DNA of 64,000 nt from Stomorhina lunata (Eukaryota; Arthropoda; Insecta; Diptera; Rhiniidae). Shown piece after piece: positions 35,324-46,944 of this stretch. The translations under genes and the position numbers were made by a program. Position 1 is the first letter of the stretch. The number at the start of each line of letters is the position of its first letter. Under the pieces are notes generated by a model, which saw only the letters and a list, made by a program, of their open reading frames with translations, was not told where the DNA came from and did not search any database. The stretch is taken from NCBI GenBank assembly GCA_933228675.1, contig OW121740.1, forward strand, positions 128,481,799 to 128,545,798, in the 5' to 3' direction.

Positions 35324-36994
35324 GTCTTTAACTCGTGTCTCGAAACTGGATCGTTTCCAGTTAAATGGAAAATACAGAAATTAGTCTTGTTGCAAAAGGG
35401 AAATAAACCATTAAATGAGCCTAGCTCATATAGGCCACTTTGTATGTTGGACTCATTGGGAAAACTTTTAGAGTATGTAATACTATCAAGACTTGAAGAA
35501 TGCGTGGAAAATCGGGGGGGTTTATCCCCTATGCAATACGGTTTTCGAAAAGGGAAAAGTGCAATAGACGCCATTAGCGAAGTCTGTAACAAAGCTTTAC
35601 AAGCAAAAGCAGCAGGAGAATACTGTGCAATAATAACACTCGATGTTAAGAACGCGTTTAATACCGTGAAGTGGAATGTAGTTCTTAAAGCTTTCAAAAA
35701 TAAAGGTGTTGAGAATTACCTATACAACATAGTTGCAGATTACTTGGATGAAAGAATTCTGTTATATGAAACCGAAAGTGGCATCAAGAAATACAAAATT
35801 ACTGCCGGTGTACCTCAGGGCTCAGTATTGGGACCTTTCCTTTGGAATGTCATGTACGATGGCTTACTAAATTTGGACCTTCCAGATGGAGCAAAACTAA
35901 TAGGCTATGCTGATGATATAGCTCTTGTTATTAACCAGCGAACCGCGGAATTAATTGAAATAGTGGCAAATGACTGTTTATGTCGTTGTGACAGATGGTT
36001 GTGGAGAAATGGATTGCAACTGGCTGCATCAAAAACTGAGACAATATTAGTAACAAATCGAAGACTCTTTAGAATGCCAAAAATTAGACTTCAGGCGACA
36101 GAGATAAGTTTCCAGCGCAATTTATGTTACCTTGGTGTACAATTAGATGACAAATTTAGCTTTAAACAACATGCACTGAACATTCGTGACAAAGCTATGA
36201 GGACGGCCTCCCTACTGTCCAGAATAATGCCTAATTGTGGCGGCCCCAAATCATATATAAGAAAACTTATAAACAGTGTTGTACACTCACAGCTTTTGTA
36301 TGCTGCACCAACATTTGCAAATGCTTTGAAATGCAACTACATCATACGTGAATTGCAAAAACCGCAAAGAGCCAGCGGTCTACGAATCATATCAGGATAT
36401 CGTACCGTATCCACAAGTGCAGCTTTGGTACTTGCAGGCGTACCACCGATAGACCTTTTAATACTCGAGAGAGAGGAAATATATCTCAAAACGAAGAACA
36501 TAAACTGGAGTAACTACAGCCCAACAGAACGAATTACAAAAACACAGGAGATAAAGAAAAGTGCTAGAGAAAACATATTAAACAAATGGCAAGAACGGTG
36601 GACACAAGAAAAAAATGGGAGATGGACATACAAACTGATTCCAAACATAAGAAATTGGATTCAAAGAGAGCATGGAAATATGGGTTACTATTTGACTCAG
36701 GTTATGACAAACCACGGTTGTTTTAATAAATATCTACAAAGATTTAAACTGAGAGAAATAAGCAGCTGTAATGCTTGCGGCGCGCTTGAAGAAGACGCTG
36801 AGCATATAGTCTTTGAATGTGAAAAATGGCTTGATTTGAGGACAGCCCTTAATAGCAGGTTAGGGATTACCCTTACACCCGAAAATATGATAAATACTAT
36901 GCTACTATCAGAAACTGCATGGAAACACTGTGAAGGTTTCATAAACAAAATAATGAAATATAGATGCACAGAAATTCCGAACCTCCTTAGCTAG
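35324..36994 (+). CDS. LINE reverse transcriptase, 5'-truncated, R1-like
   Basis: An RNA-templated DNA polymerase fragment. The frame is open from a stop at 35321, so the true start lies upstream of the truncation; the TTG at 35387 is used here only for numbering (535 residues). Upstream in-frame residues LETGSFPVKWKIQKLVL are the usual entry of the R1-type polymerase domain. Seen in order: YRPLCMLDSLGKLLE (15-29), catalytic Asp in LDVKNAFN (about 86), GVPQGSVLGPFLWN (141-154), catalytic YADD (174-177), and a C-terminal zinc knuckle C-x2-C-x8-H-x4-C at 461-478. The YADD box, GVPQGSVLGP and the C-terminal knuckle together point to the R1 clade (R1, Waldo, TRAS, SART). No stop or frameshift. 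Without the endonuclease and ORF1 it cannot move on its own. Less AT-rich than its surroundings. Confidence 0.92.
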   Translation, partial: VFNSCLETGSFPVKWKIQKLVLLQKGNKPLNEPSSYRPLCMLDSLGKLLEYVILSRLEECVENRGGLSPMQYGFRKGKSAIDAISEVCNKALQAKAAGEYCAIITLDVKNAFNTVKWNVVLKAFKNKGVENYLYNIVADYLDERILLYETESGIKKYKITAGVPQGSVLGPFLWNVMYDGLLNLDLPDGAKLIGYADDIALVINQRTAELIEIVANDCLCRCDRWLWRNGLQLAASKTETILVTNRRLFRMPKIRLQATEISFQRNLCYLGVQLDDKFSFKQHALNIRDKAMRTASLLSRIMPNCGGPKSYIRKLINSVVHSQLLYAAPTFANALKCNYIIRELQKPQRASGLRIISGYRTVSTSAALVLAGVPPIDLLILEREEIYLKTKNINWSNYSPTERITKTQEIKKSARENILNKWQERWTQEKNGRWTYKLIPNIRNWIQREHGNMGYYLTQVMTNHGCFNKYLQRFKLREISSCNACGALEEDAEHIVFECEKWLDLRTALNSRLGITLTPENMINTMLLSETAWKHCEGFINKIMKYRCTEIPNLLS

Positions 36995-37127
36995 AGCACA
37001 TAAGGAGGACGTAGGAATGACACTGAACTAACTACCCATCCTGATGAAATGCTAACGTAGTGCCGGGGTGGTTTAGTGGAGATATCGTGGGGCCACTAGT
37101 TGATAGCGAGCTATCACTACGTCCAAC

Positions 37128-37155
<28 letters not shown>
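36995..37155 (+). other. LINE 3' UTR and poly(A) tail
   Basis: About 133 bp of UTR, GC-richer than the flanks, containing GTGCCGGGGTGGTTTAGTGG, then A28. The tail gives the element's orientation and 3' end. Confidence 0.85.
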
Positions 37156-37159
<4 letters not shown>

Positions 37160-38378
37160 ATGTCTTAGTCTATGTCTTAGTCTATGTCTTAGTCTATGTC
37201 TTAGTCTATGTCTTAGTCTATGTCTTAGTCTATGTCTTAGTCTATGTCTTAGTCCATGTCTTAGTCTATGTCTTAGTCTATGTCTTAGTCTATGTCTTAG
37301 TCTATGTCTTAGTCTATGTCTTAGTCTATGTCTTAGTCTATGTCTTAGTCTATGTCTTAGTCTATGTCTTAGTCTATGTCTTAGTCTATGTCTTAGTCTA
37401 TGTCTTAGTCTATGTCTTAGTCTATGTCTTAGTCTATGTCTTAGTCTATGTCTTAGTCTATGTCTTAGTCCATGTCTTAGTCTATGTCTTAGTCTATGTC
37501 TTAGTCTATGTCTTAGTCTATGTCTTAGTCTATGTCTTAGTCTATGTCTTAGTCTATGTCTTAGTCTATGTCTTAGTCTATGTCTTAGTCTATGTCTTAG
37601 TCTATGTCTTAGTCTATGTCTTAGTCTATGTCTTAGTCTATGTCTTAGTCTATGTCTTAGTCTATGTCTTAGTCTATGTCTTAGTCTATGTCTTAGTCTA
37701 TGTCTTAGTCTATGTCTTAGTCTATGTCTTAGTCTATGTCTTAGTCTATGTCTTAGTCGATGTCTTAGTCTATGTCTTAGTCTATGTCTTAGTCTATGTC
37801 TTAGTCTATGTCTTAGTCTATGTCTTAGTCTATGTCTTAGTCTATGTCTTAGTCTATGTCTTAGTCTATGTCTTAGTCTATGTCTTAGTCTATGTCTTAG
37901 TCTATGTCTTAGTCTATGTCTTAGTCTATGTCTTATTCTATGTCTTAGTCTATGTCTAAGTCTTAGTCTATGTCTTAGTCTATGTCTTAGTCTTAGTCTG
38001 TGTCTTAGTCTATGTCTTAGTCTATGTCTTAGTCTATGTCTTAGTCTATGTCTTAGCCTATGTCTTAGTCTATGTCTTAGTCTATGTCTTAGTCTATGTC
38101 TTAGTCTATGTCTTAGTCTATGTCTTAGTCTATGTCTTAGTCTATGTCTTAGTCTATGTCTTAATCTATGTCTTATTCTATGTCTTAGTCTATGTCTTAT
38201 TCTATGTCTTAGTCTATGTCTAAGTTTTAGTCTATGTCTTAGTCTATGTCTTAGTCTTAGTCTGTGTCTTAGTCTATGTCTTAGTCTATGTCTTAGTCTA
38301 TGTCTTAGTCTATGTCTTAGTCTATGTCTTAGTCTATGTCTTAGTCTATGTCTTAGTCTATGTCTTAGTCTATGTCAT
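37156..38378. repeat. 12-bp satellite array B3, right part
   Basis: About 100 copies. Variants concentrate towards the far end: a 6-bp-shifted unit TATGTCTAAGTCTTAGTC at 37951 recurs at 38215, 264 bp (22 units) later, together with TCTTATTCTA at 37931 and 38195, so a 264-bp block is duplicated. Ends at GTCATGGTCC. Confidence 0.96.
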
Positions 38379-39440
38379 GGTCCAATATCATTAACTGGAT
38401 AGAATTTTATTAGGGGGTAGAAAGAACATTTTGCATGTTTAATAATTAATGATACACATTTATCTTTATCACTTTCTTTTTTAAATCCAAAGACGAACGA
38501 TCAAATTATTTATAAGATTAAAAGTTTAAAAAATATATCTTTAATTTAAATCTTTAAAGCAAATAAAACTTTATGACTAATTTCTTAATTTGTTTATATC
38601 TTTTGCAGAAAACCTTAACAAGCAACACTTTCTCTCAGCTGATAGGAAACAGGTAATTTGATATGATAAATCAATAAAAATTTAAATTATTCCAAAATTT
38701 ATTAGAAAAAGGAGGAGAGTGATCAAAAATAATACAATCTCATTAGCGGATACAAATGAAATATAAAAATGTCAAACAAATATTTAGTTACGAAAAAAGG
38801 TCACTGGGTTTATCGTTACTATTTTCAGAATCGAAATCATAATCAAAAGTAAAATGAAATTTATTAAAAATAAAATTTAAACTGAGTATTAACATAATTG
38901 AAAGATTGAATGAATGATAAAAAGCCTTAAGCTGTAAAGACACAGAGACAGGCGTAGCGAGGTAGAAAAGGTAGCAAAACGTAGACTATATAAAATAATA
39001 TTAAAAATAACTTTTAAAAAGCGGTAGTAAAAATAAAATATACAAAACGTACAATAAACACGTGCGAATTTTTTCATATATTTTAATAAAAAATTTCTTA
39101 CTTATGTTTTTCTTCAGGAAATTCCAGTAGTTAACCAGTTTCTAGTTAAGAATATATGAAAAAATATACATTCATTATTAATTAATAAAACGTGAGGGAA
39201 ATCTTATTGTTGAAAGCAAGTTTTACTTATAAAAAAAAGATTAGATTAAGCGATAAGTTGCTGTTGTAGAGGTAACGATTTTTCTAGCCTCTTTATTTTA
39301 ATTAAACTGATAAAGTTGACTGTAAAATAAAAGAATGAGAAAAAAGTCTGGTCTGAAGTGGAGTATTGAGAGTTTTTTTTTTTTTTTGGAAAAAAATAAT
39401 TGTTTTGTTGTTAACAGTTAATTAAAGGAATTAGTTAACT
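38379..39440. other. AT-rich single-copy DNA
   Basis: Nothing recognised except the candidate micro-exon at 38609-38652. Confidence 0.45.
38609..38652 (+). other. candidate 44-nt micro-exon
   Basis: GACTAATTTC (possible branch site) and a pyrimidine tract lead to TTTTGCAG; 44 bases later ACAG is followed by GTAATTTG. Two of three frames are open (KTLTSNTFSQLIGN or NLNKQHFLSADRKQ). GC is about 41%, well above the flanks. Both open phases are compatible with the candidate exon at 63454. No homology recognised; the donor is not the best consensus. Confidence 0.25.
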
Positions 39441-41395
39441 AAAGGAGATTACATCTGAAAAATTTTTGATAACAAAATTTTGTATAAAAAAAAAATTTAT
39501 AGAAAAATTTTTATACTTTTAATAAAAAAAAATCATATACAAAATTTTTTTATCAAAAATGTTTCTTTAGAAAATTTTTCTATACAAAAATATTTTTTTC
39601 GAATTTTTTTTTATAGAAAAATATTTTTATGAAATACTTTTTTATAGAAAAATACTTTGATAGAAAATTTTTCTATAGAAAAATTTTTTTATTGAACATA
39701 TTTTTATAGAATTTTTTTATCGAAAATTTTTCTATAGAAAATTTTTCTATCGAAAATTTTTCTATAGAAAAACTTTTTTAACGAAAATTTTCCTATAGAA
39801 AATTTTTTTTATTGAAAACTTCTCTGTATAAATTTTTTCTTAATGACAATTTTTCTGTAGAAAACATTTTTTATGAAGATTTTTCTTATAGAAATTTTTA
39901 TATCGAAAATTTTCTATAGAAAATTTTTTTTATCGAAAATTTTTCTAAAAATATTTTTTTTAAAAAATTTTTGTAAACAAATTTTTTTATTTAAAATTTT
40001 TCTATAGAAAAATTATTTTATCAAAAATTTTTGTATAGAAAATTTCTTTAAAGGAAAACTTTTTTATCTACAATTTTCTTATAGCAACATTTTTTAATCG
40101 AAAATTTTTCTATAGAAATATTTTTTTATCGAAAATAAATAAAATAATATAAAATTTTTTAATGAAAATTTTTTTATAGAAAATTTTTTTTATCAAAAAT
40201 TTCTCTATAGAAAAATTTTCAATAAAAAAAATTTTCTATAGAAAATTTTTCGGAAACAAATTTTCGATAAAAAATTTTTCTACAGAAAAATTTTCGATAA
40301 AAAATTTTTTCTATAGAAAAATTTTCAATAGAAAAATTTTAGAAAAATTTTCTTTAAAAAAATTTTCCTTGAAAAAATTTTTCTATACAAAAATATGCTA
40401 TAAAAAAATTTTATCGAAAATTTTTTCATAAAAAAATTTTTTATAGAAAAATTTTCGATAAAAAAATTTTCTATAGAAAAATGTTCGATAAAAAAATTTT
40501 TCTATAGAAAAATTTTCGATAAAAAAATTTTTCTATAGAAAATTTTTTTCTATAAAAAAATTTTTATATAGAAAAATTTTCGATAAAAAATTTTTTTTTT
40601 ATAGAAAAATTTTCGATAAAAAATTTTTTTATAGAAAAATTTTCGATAAAAAAAAATTTTTCTATAAAAAAATTTTCGATAAAAAAATTTTCTATAGAAA
40701 AATTTTCGATAAAAAAATTTTCTATAGAAAAATTTTCGATAAAAAAATTTTTCTATAGAAAAATTTTCGATAAAAAAATTTTCTCCATAGAAAAATTTTC
40801 GATCAAAAAAATGTTTCTATAGAAAAATTTTCGATAAAAAAATTTTTTCTATAGAAAAATTGTCGATAAAAAATTTTTTCTATAGAAAAATTTTCGATAA
40901 AAAAATTTTTTCTATAGAAAAATTTTCGATAAAAAAATTTTTTCTATAGAAAAATTTTCGATAAAAAAATGTTTCTATAGAAAAATTTTCGATAAAAAAA
41001 TTTTTCTATAGAAAAATTTTCGATAAAAAATTTTTTCTATAGAAAAATTTTCGATAAAAAATTTTTTCTATAGAAAAATTTTCGATAAAAAATTTTTTCT
41101 ATAGAAAAATTTTCGATAAAAAAATTTTTCTATAGAAAAATTTTTGATAAAAAAGATTTTTCTGTAGAAAAATTTTCGATAAAAAAATTTTTCTATAGAA
41201 AATTTTCGATAAAAAAATTTTGTGTAGAAAAATTTTCGATTAAAAAAAAATTTCTATAGAAAAATTTTCGATAAAAAAAATTTCTATAGAAAAATTTTTG
41301 ATAAAAAAACTTTTTCTGTAGAAAAATTTTTGGATAAAAAAAATGTTTCTATAAATTTTCGATAAAAAAAATTTTTCTATAGAAAAATTTTCGAT
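39441..41395. repeat. degenerate AT-only array A7
   Basis: About 60 units of 30-32 bp: core TTTTCTATAGAAAA plus ATTTTCGATAAAAAA. Length of the A and T runs varies from copy to copy. The left third is very decayed, the right part (40560-41395) fairly regular. The last monomer runs straight into dispersed repeat F2. Confidence 0.9.
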
Positions 41396-41530
41396 GAAAA
41401 AACCGACTTTGCTAACATACGAATCCCAACTGAGTTTCAATAATGATCGTGATATTTACGAAAATTACAAAATGTCTTCGGCTTCTGCTGGTATGGGCTG
41501 CCTACTCCTGGGGATAATGAAGTTACGAAA
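41396..41530 (+). mobile_element. dispersed repeat family F2, copy 1
   Basis: CCGACTTTGCTAACATACGA, then AATGATCGTGATATTTACG, AAAATTACAAA and CTTCGGCT. Matches 46077-46200 and, in part, 52065-52135. An open frame through it (to 41669) includes DRDIYENYK, conserved in the other copies, so it may be decayed coding DNA of a retroelement; class unknown. Confidence 0.55.
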
Positions 41531-42795
41531 ACAAATACTTAAGGTGTGTACTTTTCGAAAAAAGCACTACAATGATTTTGTACAAGTTCAAAATCTTAAA
41601 CGAACAAAAATAATGAATTTAAGATATACGGGTATGGGTCATCAAGATCACAAATTTGAGCTTTTCTAGTGTCTTAATTGGGAAATTTAAATTAAACCTA
41701 TAAAAATCGAAATAATTTTTCTAGAAAGCCCTTTAAATCTCTGTCATCCTTTAAGGTCGTTAAGGAAATAGTACCTTTTTTCCTATAAGCTGCAGTTTTG
41801 TTTATGGAAAAAATAGTAGCCTTTGATATAATAAATTTAGTATTCACCTGCTTTTCCAGACAAGTTTTTCTTTTTTGTTTGTTACAGCTAATGTTAAAGA
41901 TGTTGCAACAAACAACTGCAACCTCAAGTTAAAAAAAAAAACTTGCACTAAAATCTAACTTGTCTGTGATATGTTTGAGATGATGCCAATGTTGCCAATG
42001 ATAGTTAAAAGATCTGAAAAACCCCTTTGCCTCCTAAACGAAACTTCAACACAACATCGAAAATCACGTTTTGTATATAAACTGTGGAGCACATATGGGT
42101 TGTTCTTTGAAGAAAAGAAATAATAAGGGTAATCAGTTGTTGAAGAAAAAGTAAAAAATTAAAAAAATATAAATTTTTGTTAAAAAAATGTATATACATT
42201 TTTTTATAAAGGCCTTATTGAAAATATTTCCCATTTAATTGAATGACCCTAATAATTTTTATTTCTTTACACCTTTCCTCTATGTAAGTTCAGTTATTTA
42301 TTTGCTTTAAACTTGCTACAATTTTCATATAAATTATTTCGCTTTTCATTTGTTTATTTATTAATGTCTTCCTTTACCAAGAAATCCAATCGAAATAAAT
42401 TGTTTTAAAACGTTTAATTTTTTTTTGTTGCAAAAAGTGTGGCAGACAAATTGTGCTGAAAAAGGCAACATTATGATTTTTCTAATTATTTAAAAAAATG
42501 TTTGTAAACAAGTTTTATTGAAAGGAAATGTTCACATTTGAGCATCATTAGAAATGCAGGCAGTTAGGCAGACGTTATGGAAAAGTTTATTTCCTTTAAG
42601 AAATTAAGTATTTAACTTAAGGCTAATTTTTACTTGTTTTGCTTAACAAAAATAACAGTTTTAGATATTTACATATTTCAACTTTTCCGTTACCAGAAGC
42701 CATCAATATGTCATAAATAAAGAAAATCTTTTAAGACTGCTAAGGAAAAAAATACATTTGAATAAGTTCAAATCATGCTACTAGATATTATAAAG
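41531..42795. other. AT-rich single-copy DNA
   Basis: No gene or element recognised. TTGCCAATGATGCC-like short words near 41980-42000 are not structured. Ends at the next element. Confidence 0.5.
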
Positions 42796-43737
42796 CAATA
42801 TATCGTTGCCTAAAATGCAAAAGGGCGTAACTACACTTCTAGTTTTTTTTTTTTTTTGAGGAGAAGCAAAAAACTTTATAACTTCTAAACTGCAAAGAAC
42901 ATTCAATTCAAATTTTGAAATTGGCTTAACAAGCCATCAGCAAAGAAAACTCTAAAAACTGAAATGGTAAAAAATGTTTAGTTTTTGAGCAATTGCGAAA
43001 AAAGGGCTTAGCTACAAGTTGAATATTTTCTGAAACCAAAAGGGCTTATCTACCATACAAATTTTGAGCAAAAATTAAAAAAAAAAATGCACAAAGTTTT
43101 AGTCAATAATAAAGGGATGGGTCCTAAAAATAGTAACAGTTTATTTTCGAAACATAATTTAATGAAAAATAATAAGTTTTAAATAATTTAAAATTGGAAA
43201 TACAGAAGTTTTTTTAAGAGTTATTTCAGAAATAACCCCGTATCTTTTAGACGGTTAAAGATACTTAAATGAAATTTCATATAGATAGAACAGAGGAGCT
43301 TTAAAGTTGATTTGTAGATAAACAGGTCAATGTATGGTAGAAAAGCTAATTTATAGCCTTTCAAAAATCTTAGTCCCGGATTATAATTCTTTATATGATG
43401 AGCATAAAACATTATAACTTTTAAACTAAATCAAATATTAATTCCAAATTTAAAAATTTGGTCAACAGCAAAGACATTCCTGAAAACTTGATTGACAAAA
43501 ACGAGTAATTTTTAAGTAATTACGAAAAAACAAAAGGGCTTAGCTACAAGCTGAATATTTTCTGAAACCAAAATGGCTTAACTACAATACAAATTTTAAA
43601 CAAAATTTAAAACCTTTGGTTTTTAGTGAATAAAATCGCTAGATGTATTTTTGGTTGCTGTGTGATAATCAATCAAAAAAATCAATTGTAGTTTTTGTGT
43701 TAGTTACGCCCTTTTGCATTTCAGGTGACGATATAAT
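42796..43737. mobile_element. inverted-repeat element MITE-B, related to MITE-A
   Basis: Left end ATATATCGTTGCCTAAAATG, right end CATTTCAGGTGACGATATA. It carries the intact site GGCTTAACAAGCCATCAGC that MITE-A has interrupted. It is about 500 bp longer than the reassembled MITE-A because part of the inner text (AGCTACAAGTTGAATATTTT, AAACCAAAAGGGCTT) occurs twice, near 43010 and 43540, with different DNA between. No coding frame. Confidence 0.75.
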
Positions 43738-43749
43738 CTTTAATTGGCT

Positions 43750-44149
43750 AAAGATTTTTCATTAATTCATTTTCTGTGTGATTTATACATTCCTTGGAAA
43801 TATAAAAATTTCGGAAAAATTTGGATCCGATATTAGCAAAATTCTAGGCCTTAGTAGTCAAAAAGTTGAAAATTTTTTTTTCGTAGTCGAATATCTCATA
43901 AACTATGGGAGATAAACAATGTTTTTTGTAGATCTGAGCTAGAAGATTTCGTAAATATATTTTTTATCGGATCAAAAATGTGACTTTTTGATCGTTTTTA
44001 ATTTTCGAAAAACCCGAGGTACCACACTTTGAGGGCACATAGCTCCCCGTCTGATAAATCTGCAGACTTCAAATTCCAAACTTATGCTCGAATGCTTTAA
44101 GTTTAAGGTTCTTGACTTATTTCCCTAAACTTTTTTTCAACCCACTGTG
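43750..44149. mobile_element. diverged end of a foldback-family element
   Basis: Resembles the outer right arm of the 24369-28254 element: CGAATATCTCATAAACTATG, AACCCGAGGTACCACACTTT and terminal CCACTGTG at 44142-44149. The left part and partner end are missing, so this is an old fragment. Confidence 0.55.
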
Positions 44150-44179
44150 CGTCACCAGAATGCTCGTTAATCTGAAGAT

Positions 44180-44440
44180 AGTGACAATATTATGTTCATT
44201 TGTTGCACTTAAAATTTGTGTATAACCTGTAATCAAATTTCTAAATTTCGTGACAATCGGTCCACATTTGACCCAAACTCTCATACAAGGCTTAATAACA
44301 GAAATAGCTTAAGAAAATGTTTGTATGATGACAAAATTTTGCAGATATGCAAGAAAATGAAAAGACATTTGTACTCAGTGATGAAGGGTATCACATGGTC
44401 GGGCTTGACCGACTATAACACTTCCTTGCTTGTTTTTCAG
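44180..44440 (-). mobile_element. dispersed repeat family F1, copy 2, partial
   Basis: Minus strand reading starts GTTATAGTCGGTCAAGCCCG and continues with GTGATACCCTTCATCACTGA, the same opening as the copy at 46945. The distal half is missing. Confidence 0.65.
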
Positions 44441-44640
44441 AAAACATTTTTTTCAAAATTTTTATAACGAAAAATTTGGTATCAGAGAAATTTATATTGA
44501 ACACACTGAAGAAAATTTTGTAACAAAAATATTTCTGAAAATAAATTATAGAGCAGATGTGGGTAACGTAATATAACTATTTCTTTATTTATTGGCAAAT
44601 TTTTAATTTTTTTCTTGCGTTCACAAAAAAAAAACTAAAC
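44441..44640. repeat. fragment of the ~125-bp repeat of the AAGGGTG element
   Basis: GAGCAGATGTGGGTAACGTA, ATATAACTATTTC and TGGCAAATTTTTAATTTT match the repeat at 31230-31740, with more divergence and no terminal repeats. Confidence 0.5.
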
Positions 44641-44960
44641 CACAATTTTTAATAAAAACAAATCAAATCGAGTTATCAGCTCAAAAAATTTTATTGTAAT
44701 TTTGATTTTTGCATTGCCATTTTCGTCTTGTATAATATTATGGTAGTTATGGTACTTTTTAAAAGGAGCAAACTTCAGCCGTTGTTTTGTCTAATGGCTG
44801 AAGTTTGTGTGTTGCAGAGCTTTGTACTTTTATTTAGGTGACTGTAACATCCGGATTCGTATTATATAACTATTCACAATAGCTGGACTTGTGTTTACTG
44901 AAGATATATATTTATTTAAAAAAATCTGCTATATATAGATTAATTGCTTATATTTTTCCT
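44641..44960. other. single-copy DNA with a 12-bp stem hairpin
   Basis: CAAACTTCAGCC at 44769-44780 is exactly complementary to GGCTGAAGTTTG at 44796-44807, loop of 15. Otherwise nothing recognised. Confidence 0.55.
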
Positions 44961-44962
44961 TT

Positions 44963-45290
44963 GTTTAGTTGTTGCGCATGAGCCGACAAAGGTTTCTAAA
45001 TTGGTATGACAAATGTCCGACAGGTGTCGTCACTGAAAATTACATAGATTAAATTGTTAACTGTATATTTGATCATGCGTGAACTTTTGCAAAGTTCTTG
45101 CGCATAAACCGACGAAGGTTTCTAAGTTGGTATGACTAATTTCCGACAGGTGATGCCAGTGAAAATTACTCAACAGAATTAAATTGTAAACAGGCTATCA
45201 CCTTTAGCAAAGTTGTTGCTCATAAGTCAACAGGGGTTTCTGGTATAATTAATTTCCTATAGATGGCGACACTGAAAATTATTAAAAATG
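44963..45290. repeat. three diverged ~115-bp tandem repeats
   Basis: Copies at about 44968, 45085 and 45200 share TTGTTGCGCATGAGCCGACA, AGGTTTCTAAATTGGTATGA, then CCGACAGGTG and CACTGAAAATTAC. Divergence increases to the right. No coding frame. Confidence 0.75.
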
Positions 45291-46076
45291 AATTGATTCG
45301 TAAAGTGTGCAGTGTTGATGAGACAAAATTAATAAAATGACTCAAAATTAATTGGATATTCCTTCAAATTCATTTTAGTTGGTAGTGCAACAACGACCAC
45401 AGGGTACAGCTAGTATGAAATAAAACTAAAATTAAGATTCTATTAAGACTATACAAATTTTTTGATGAAAATTAAAAAAAAAGGAATAGAAAACTTTTTT
45501 ATCACCAGAACTACACATTTAAAAATACCAATTTTTGTTAAAAGATAAGCAAAGGCAACTCTGCCTACGATTTTCAAGTTCTTTTTTCTTCGTGCCTACC
45601 ACTGGTATAACAGACCAGAGTCTATGGTAATAATCGAACTCCCGGCTCACACTAGCTCTCTAGCACACTTTTCACTAGATCACGCTTTAAATTTGAGCCA
45701 CTGGTTTTTACGAATCTGGCAACACTTATGTCATTATGTATTATCTATCATAAAATTTTGTATATTATTTCCACTAAACGAAATGAATCGATTTAAGCTT
45801 GCGTAACATTGGGATTCAATGAATTTTTTTTTTTCCAAAACAAAGATAATTATAATTGGTCGGAAACTGCAATTTTAACAAAGAAGAATCATTTATAAAA
45901 AAAAATTTAATATTTGGGGCTCAGAAAAGCCACAGGTGGTCTTACAGAATACAACGCAACCATAACGAGTAACTGTTTAGATCGGCTTGTGGATCGGAGG
46001 CATTATTGGAGGCGGAGCGAATATTATGGTCATTAGAGACACCAATCACTCTATGATAACCGAAAACTGGCGCAAG
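45291..46076. other. unassigned DNA; possible tRNA-derived SINE fragment on the minus strand
   Basis: On the minus strand about 45700-45600 reads GATCTAGTG.AAAGTG (A-box-like), a CTAG..CTAG stem, then GGGAGTTCGATTATTAC (B-box-like GTTCGA). A tRNA-derived SINE head is possible, but arms do not pair fully and no A-tail or second copy is seen. Confidence 0.2.
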
Positions 46077-46200
46077 CCGACTTTGCTAACATCCAAATCT
46101 TAATTGAATGATTTTAATACTCATTTTCACGAGTTGCATTAATAATCGTGATATTTACGAAAATTACAAAAAGTGTTCGGCTCCTGGTGGTATGACTTTC
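46077..46200 (+). mobile_element. dispersed repeat family F2, copy 2
   Basis: GCCGACTTTGCTAACATCC, AATAATCGTGATATTTACG, AAAATTACAAAAAGTG, TTCGGCTCC. Preceded by unrelated DNA (AACCGAAAACTGGCGCAA), so the family boundary is near CCGAC. Confidence 0.55.
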
Positions 46201-46944
46201 TTTGATTTAGTGTAATATAAAAATTGTTCTTATTAGTAAATAATCTTACGTTTAATAGGAACTTTTTCTATTTAGAAACAAGTACACTCAGAATATTATG
46301 TAAGTAAAATTCAAAAAATATTTCAATTAAATTTAACTGACAAATATTTAAACTACATTTTCAGTTTTAAAAACGGAATATTCAGTTGTTTTCAAAAAAA
46401 TTACTGACAAAAATTTAAGCTACATTTTTAGTATAAAAAAAACGGAAATTTTCATTTATTTTTAAAAAATTGAATGGTAAAAAACTACGTAAAATTTCAG
46501 TAAAACGGACATTTGTTTTTGTAATTAACGTAACATAAAGGAAGAAACCATAAAAGGTTATATCCTTTAAGGCATCAAAAAACCAAACAGACAAAACAAA
46601 GTTTGTTGTTTGCTTAGGCCATACCCCGTGATAGGCGGCCAGTATTATAAAAAGTTTCTTTAGTAAGCAAACCTTTGATACTTAGGGAAAACCAATAATT
46701 AAACAAATACGAATTATATTTGATACAATTATTGAAAAAATTTATAAAAACTAAACAACTGATATTTTCAAATGTTACGGATTTTCAGTATTTTTTGTAG
46801 GTTGTTTTTTAAACAAATGTATAAATATGTTAAAAATTGATTTTCATATAAATTTAAATGAATGTTCATTTGAAAACAACATAACCGAAAATTTCCTAAA
46901 CAACATACAATCAGTTACTGTAATAATTTCCTGAGTGTAAGAAA
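46201..46944. other. AT-rich single-copy DNA
   Basis: Short imperfect repeats of TTTTCAGTTTTAAAAACGG-like text at 46320-46520. No gene or element end recognised. Confidence 0.45.

Larger units (their letters stand above)
35324..37155 (+). mobile_element. 5'-truncated R1-clade LINE inserted in the 12-bp satellite
   Basis: The element starts at GTCTTTAACTCGTGTC, inside the reverse transcriptase frame, and ends with a 3' UTR and 28 A residues (37128-37155). Satellite flanks it directly on both sides: ...TTAGTCTA before and GTCTATGTCTTAG after the poly(A), so a short duplication such as GTCTA is possible but ambiguous in a repeat. ORF1 and the endonuclease are missing, as expected for target-primed reverse transcription that stopped early. 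The uninterrupted frame suggests a recent insertion. Confidence 0.9.

Noticed and set aside
44216..44467. 83-codon + strand frame
   Set aside because: It lies within dispersed repeat F1 in antisense orientation and has no counterpart frame in other copies.
45600..45700. A functional tRNA gene on the minus strand
   Set aside because: Only A-box-like and B-box-like words are present; acceptor and T stems do not pair, so at most a SINE remnant.
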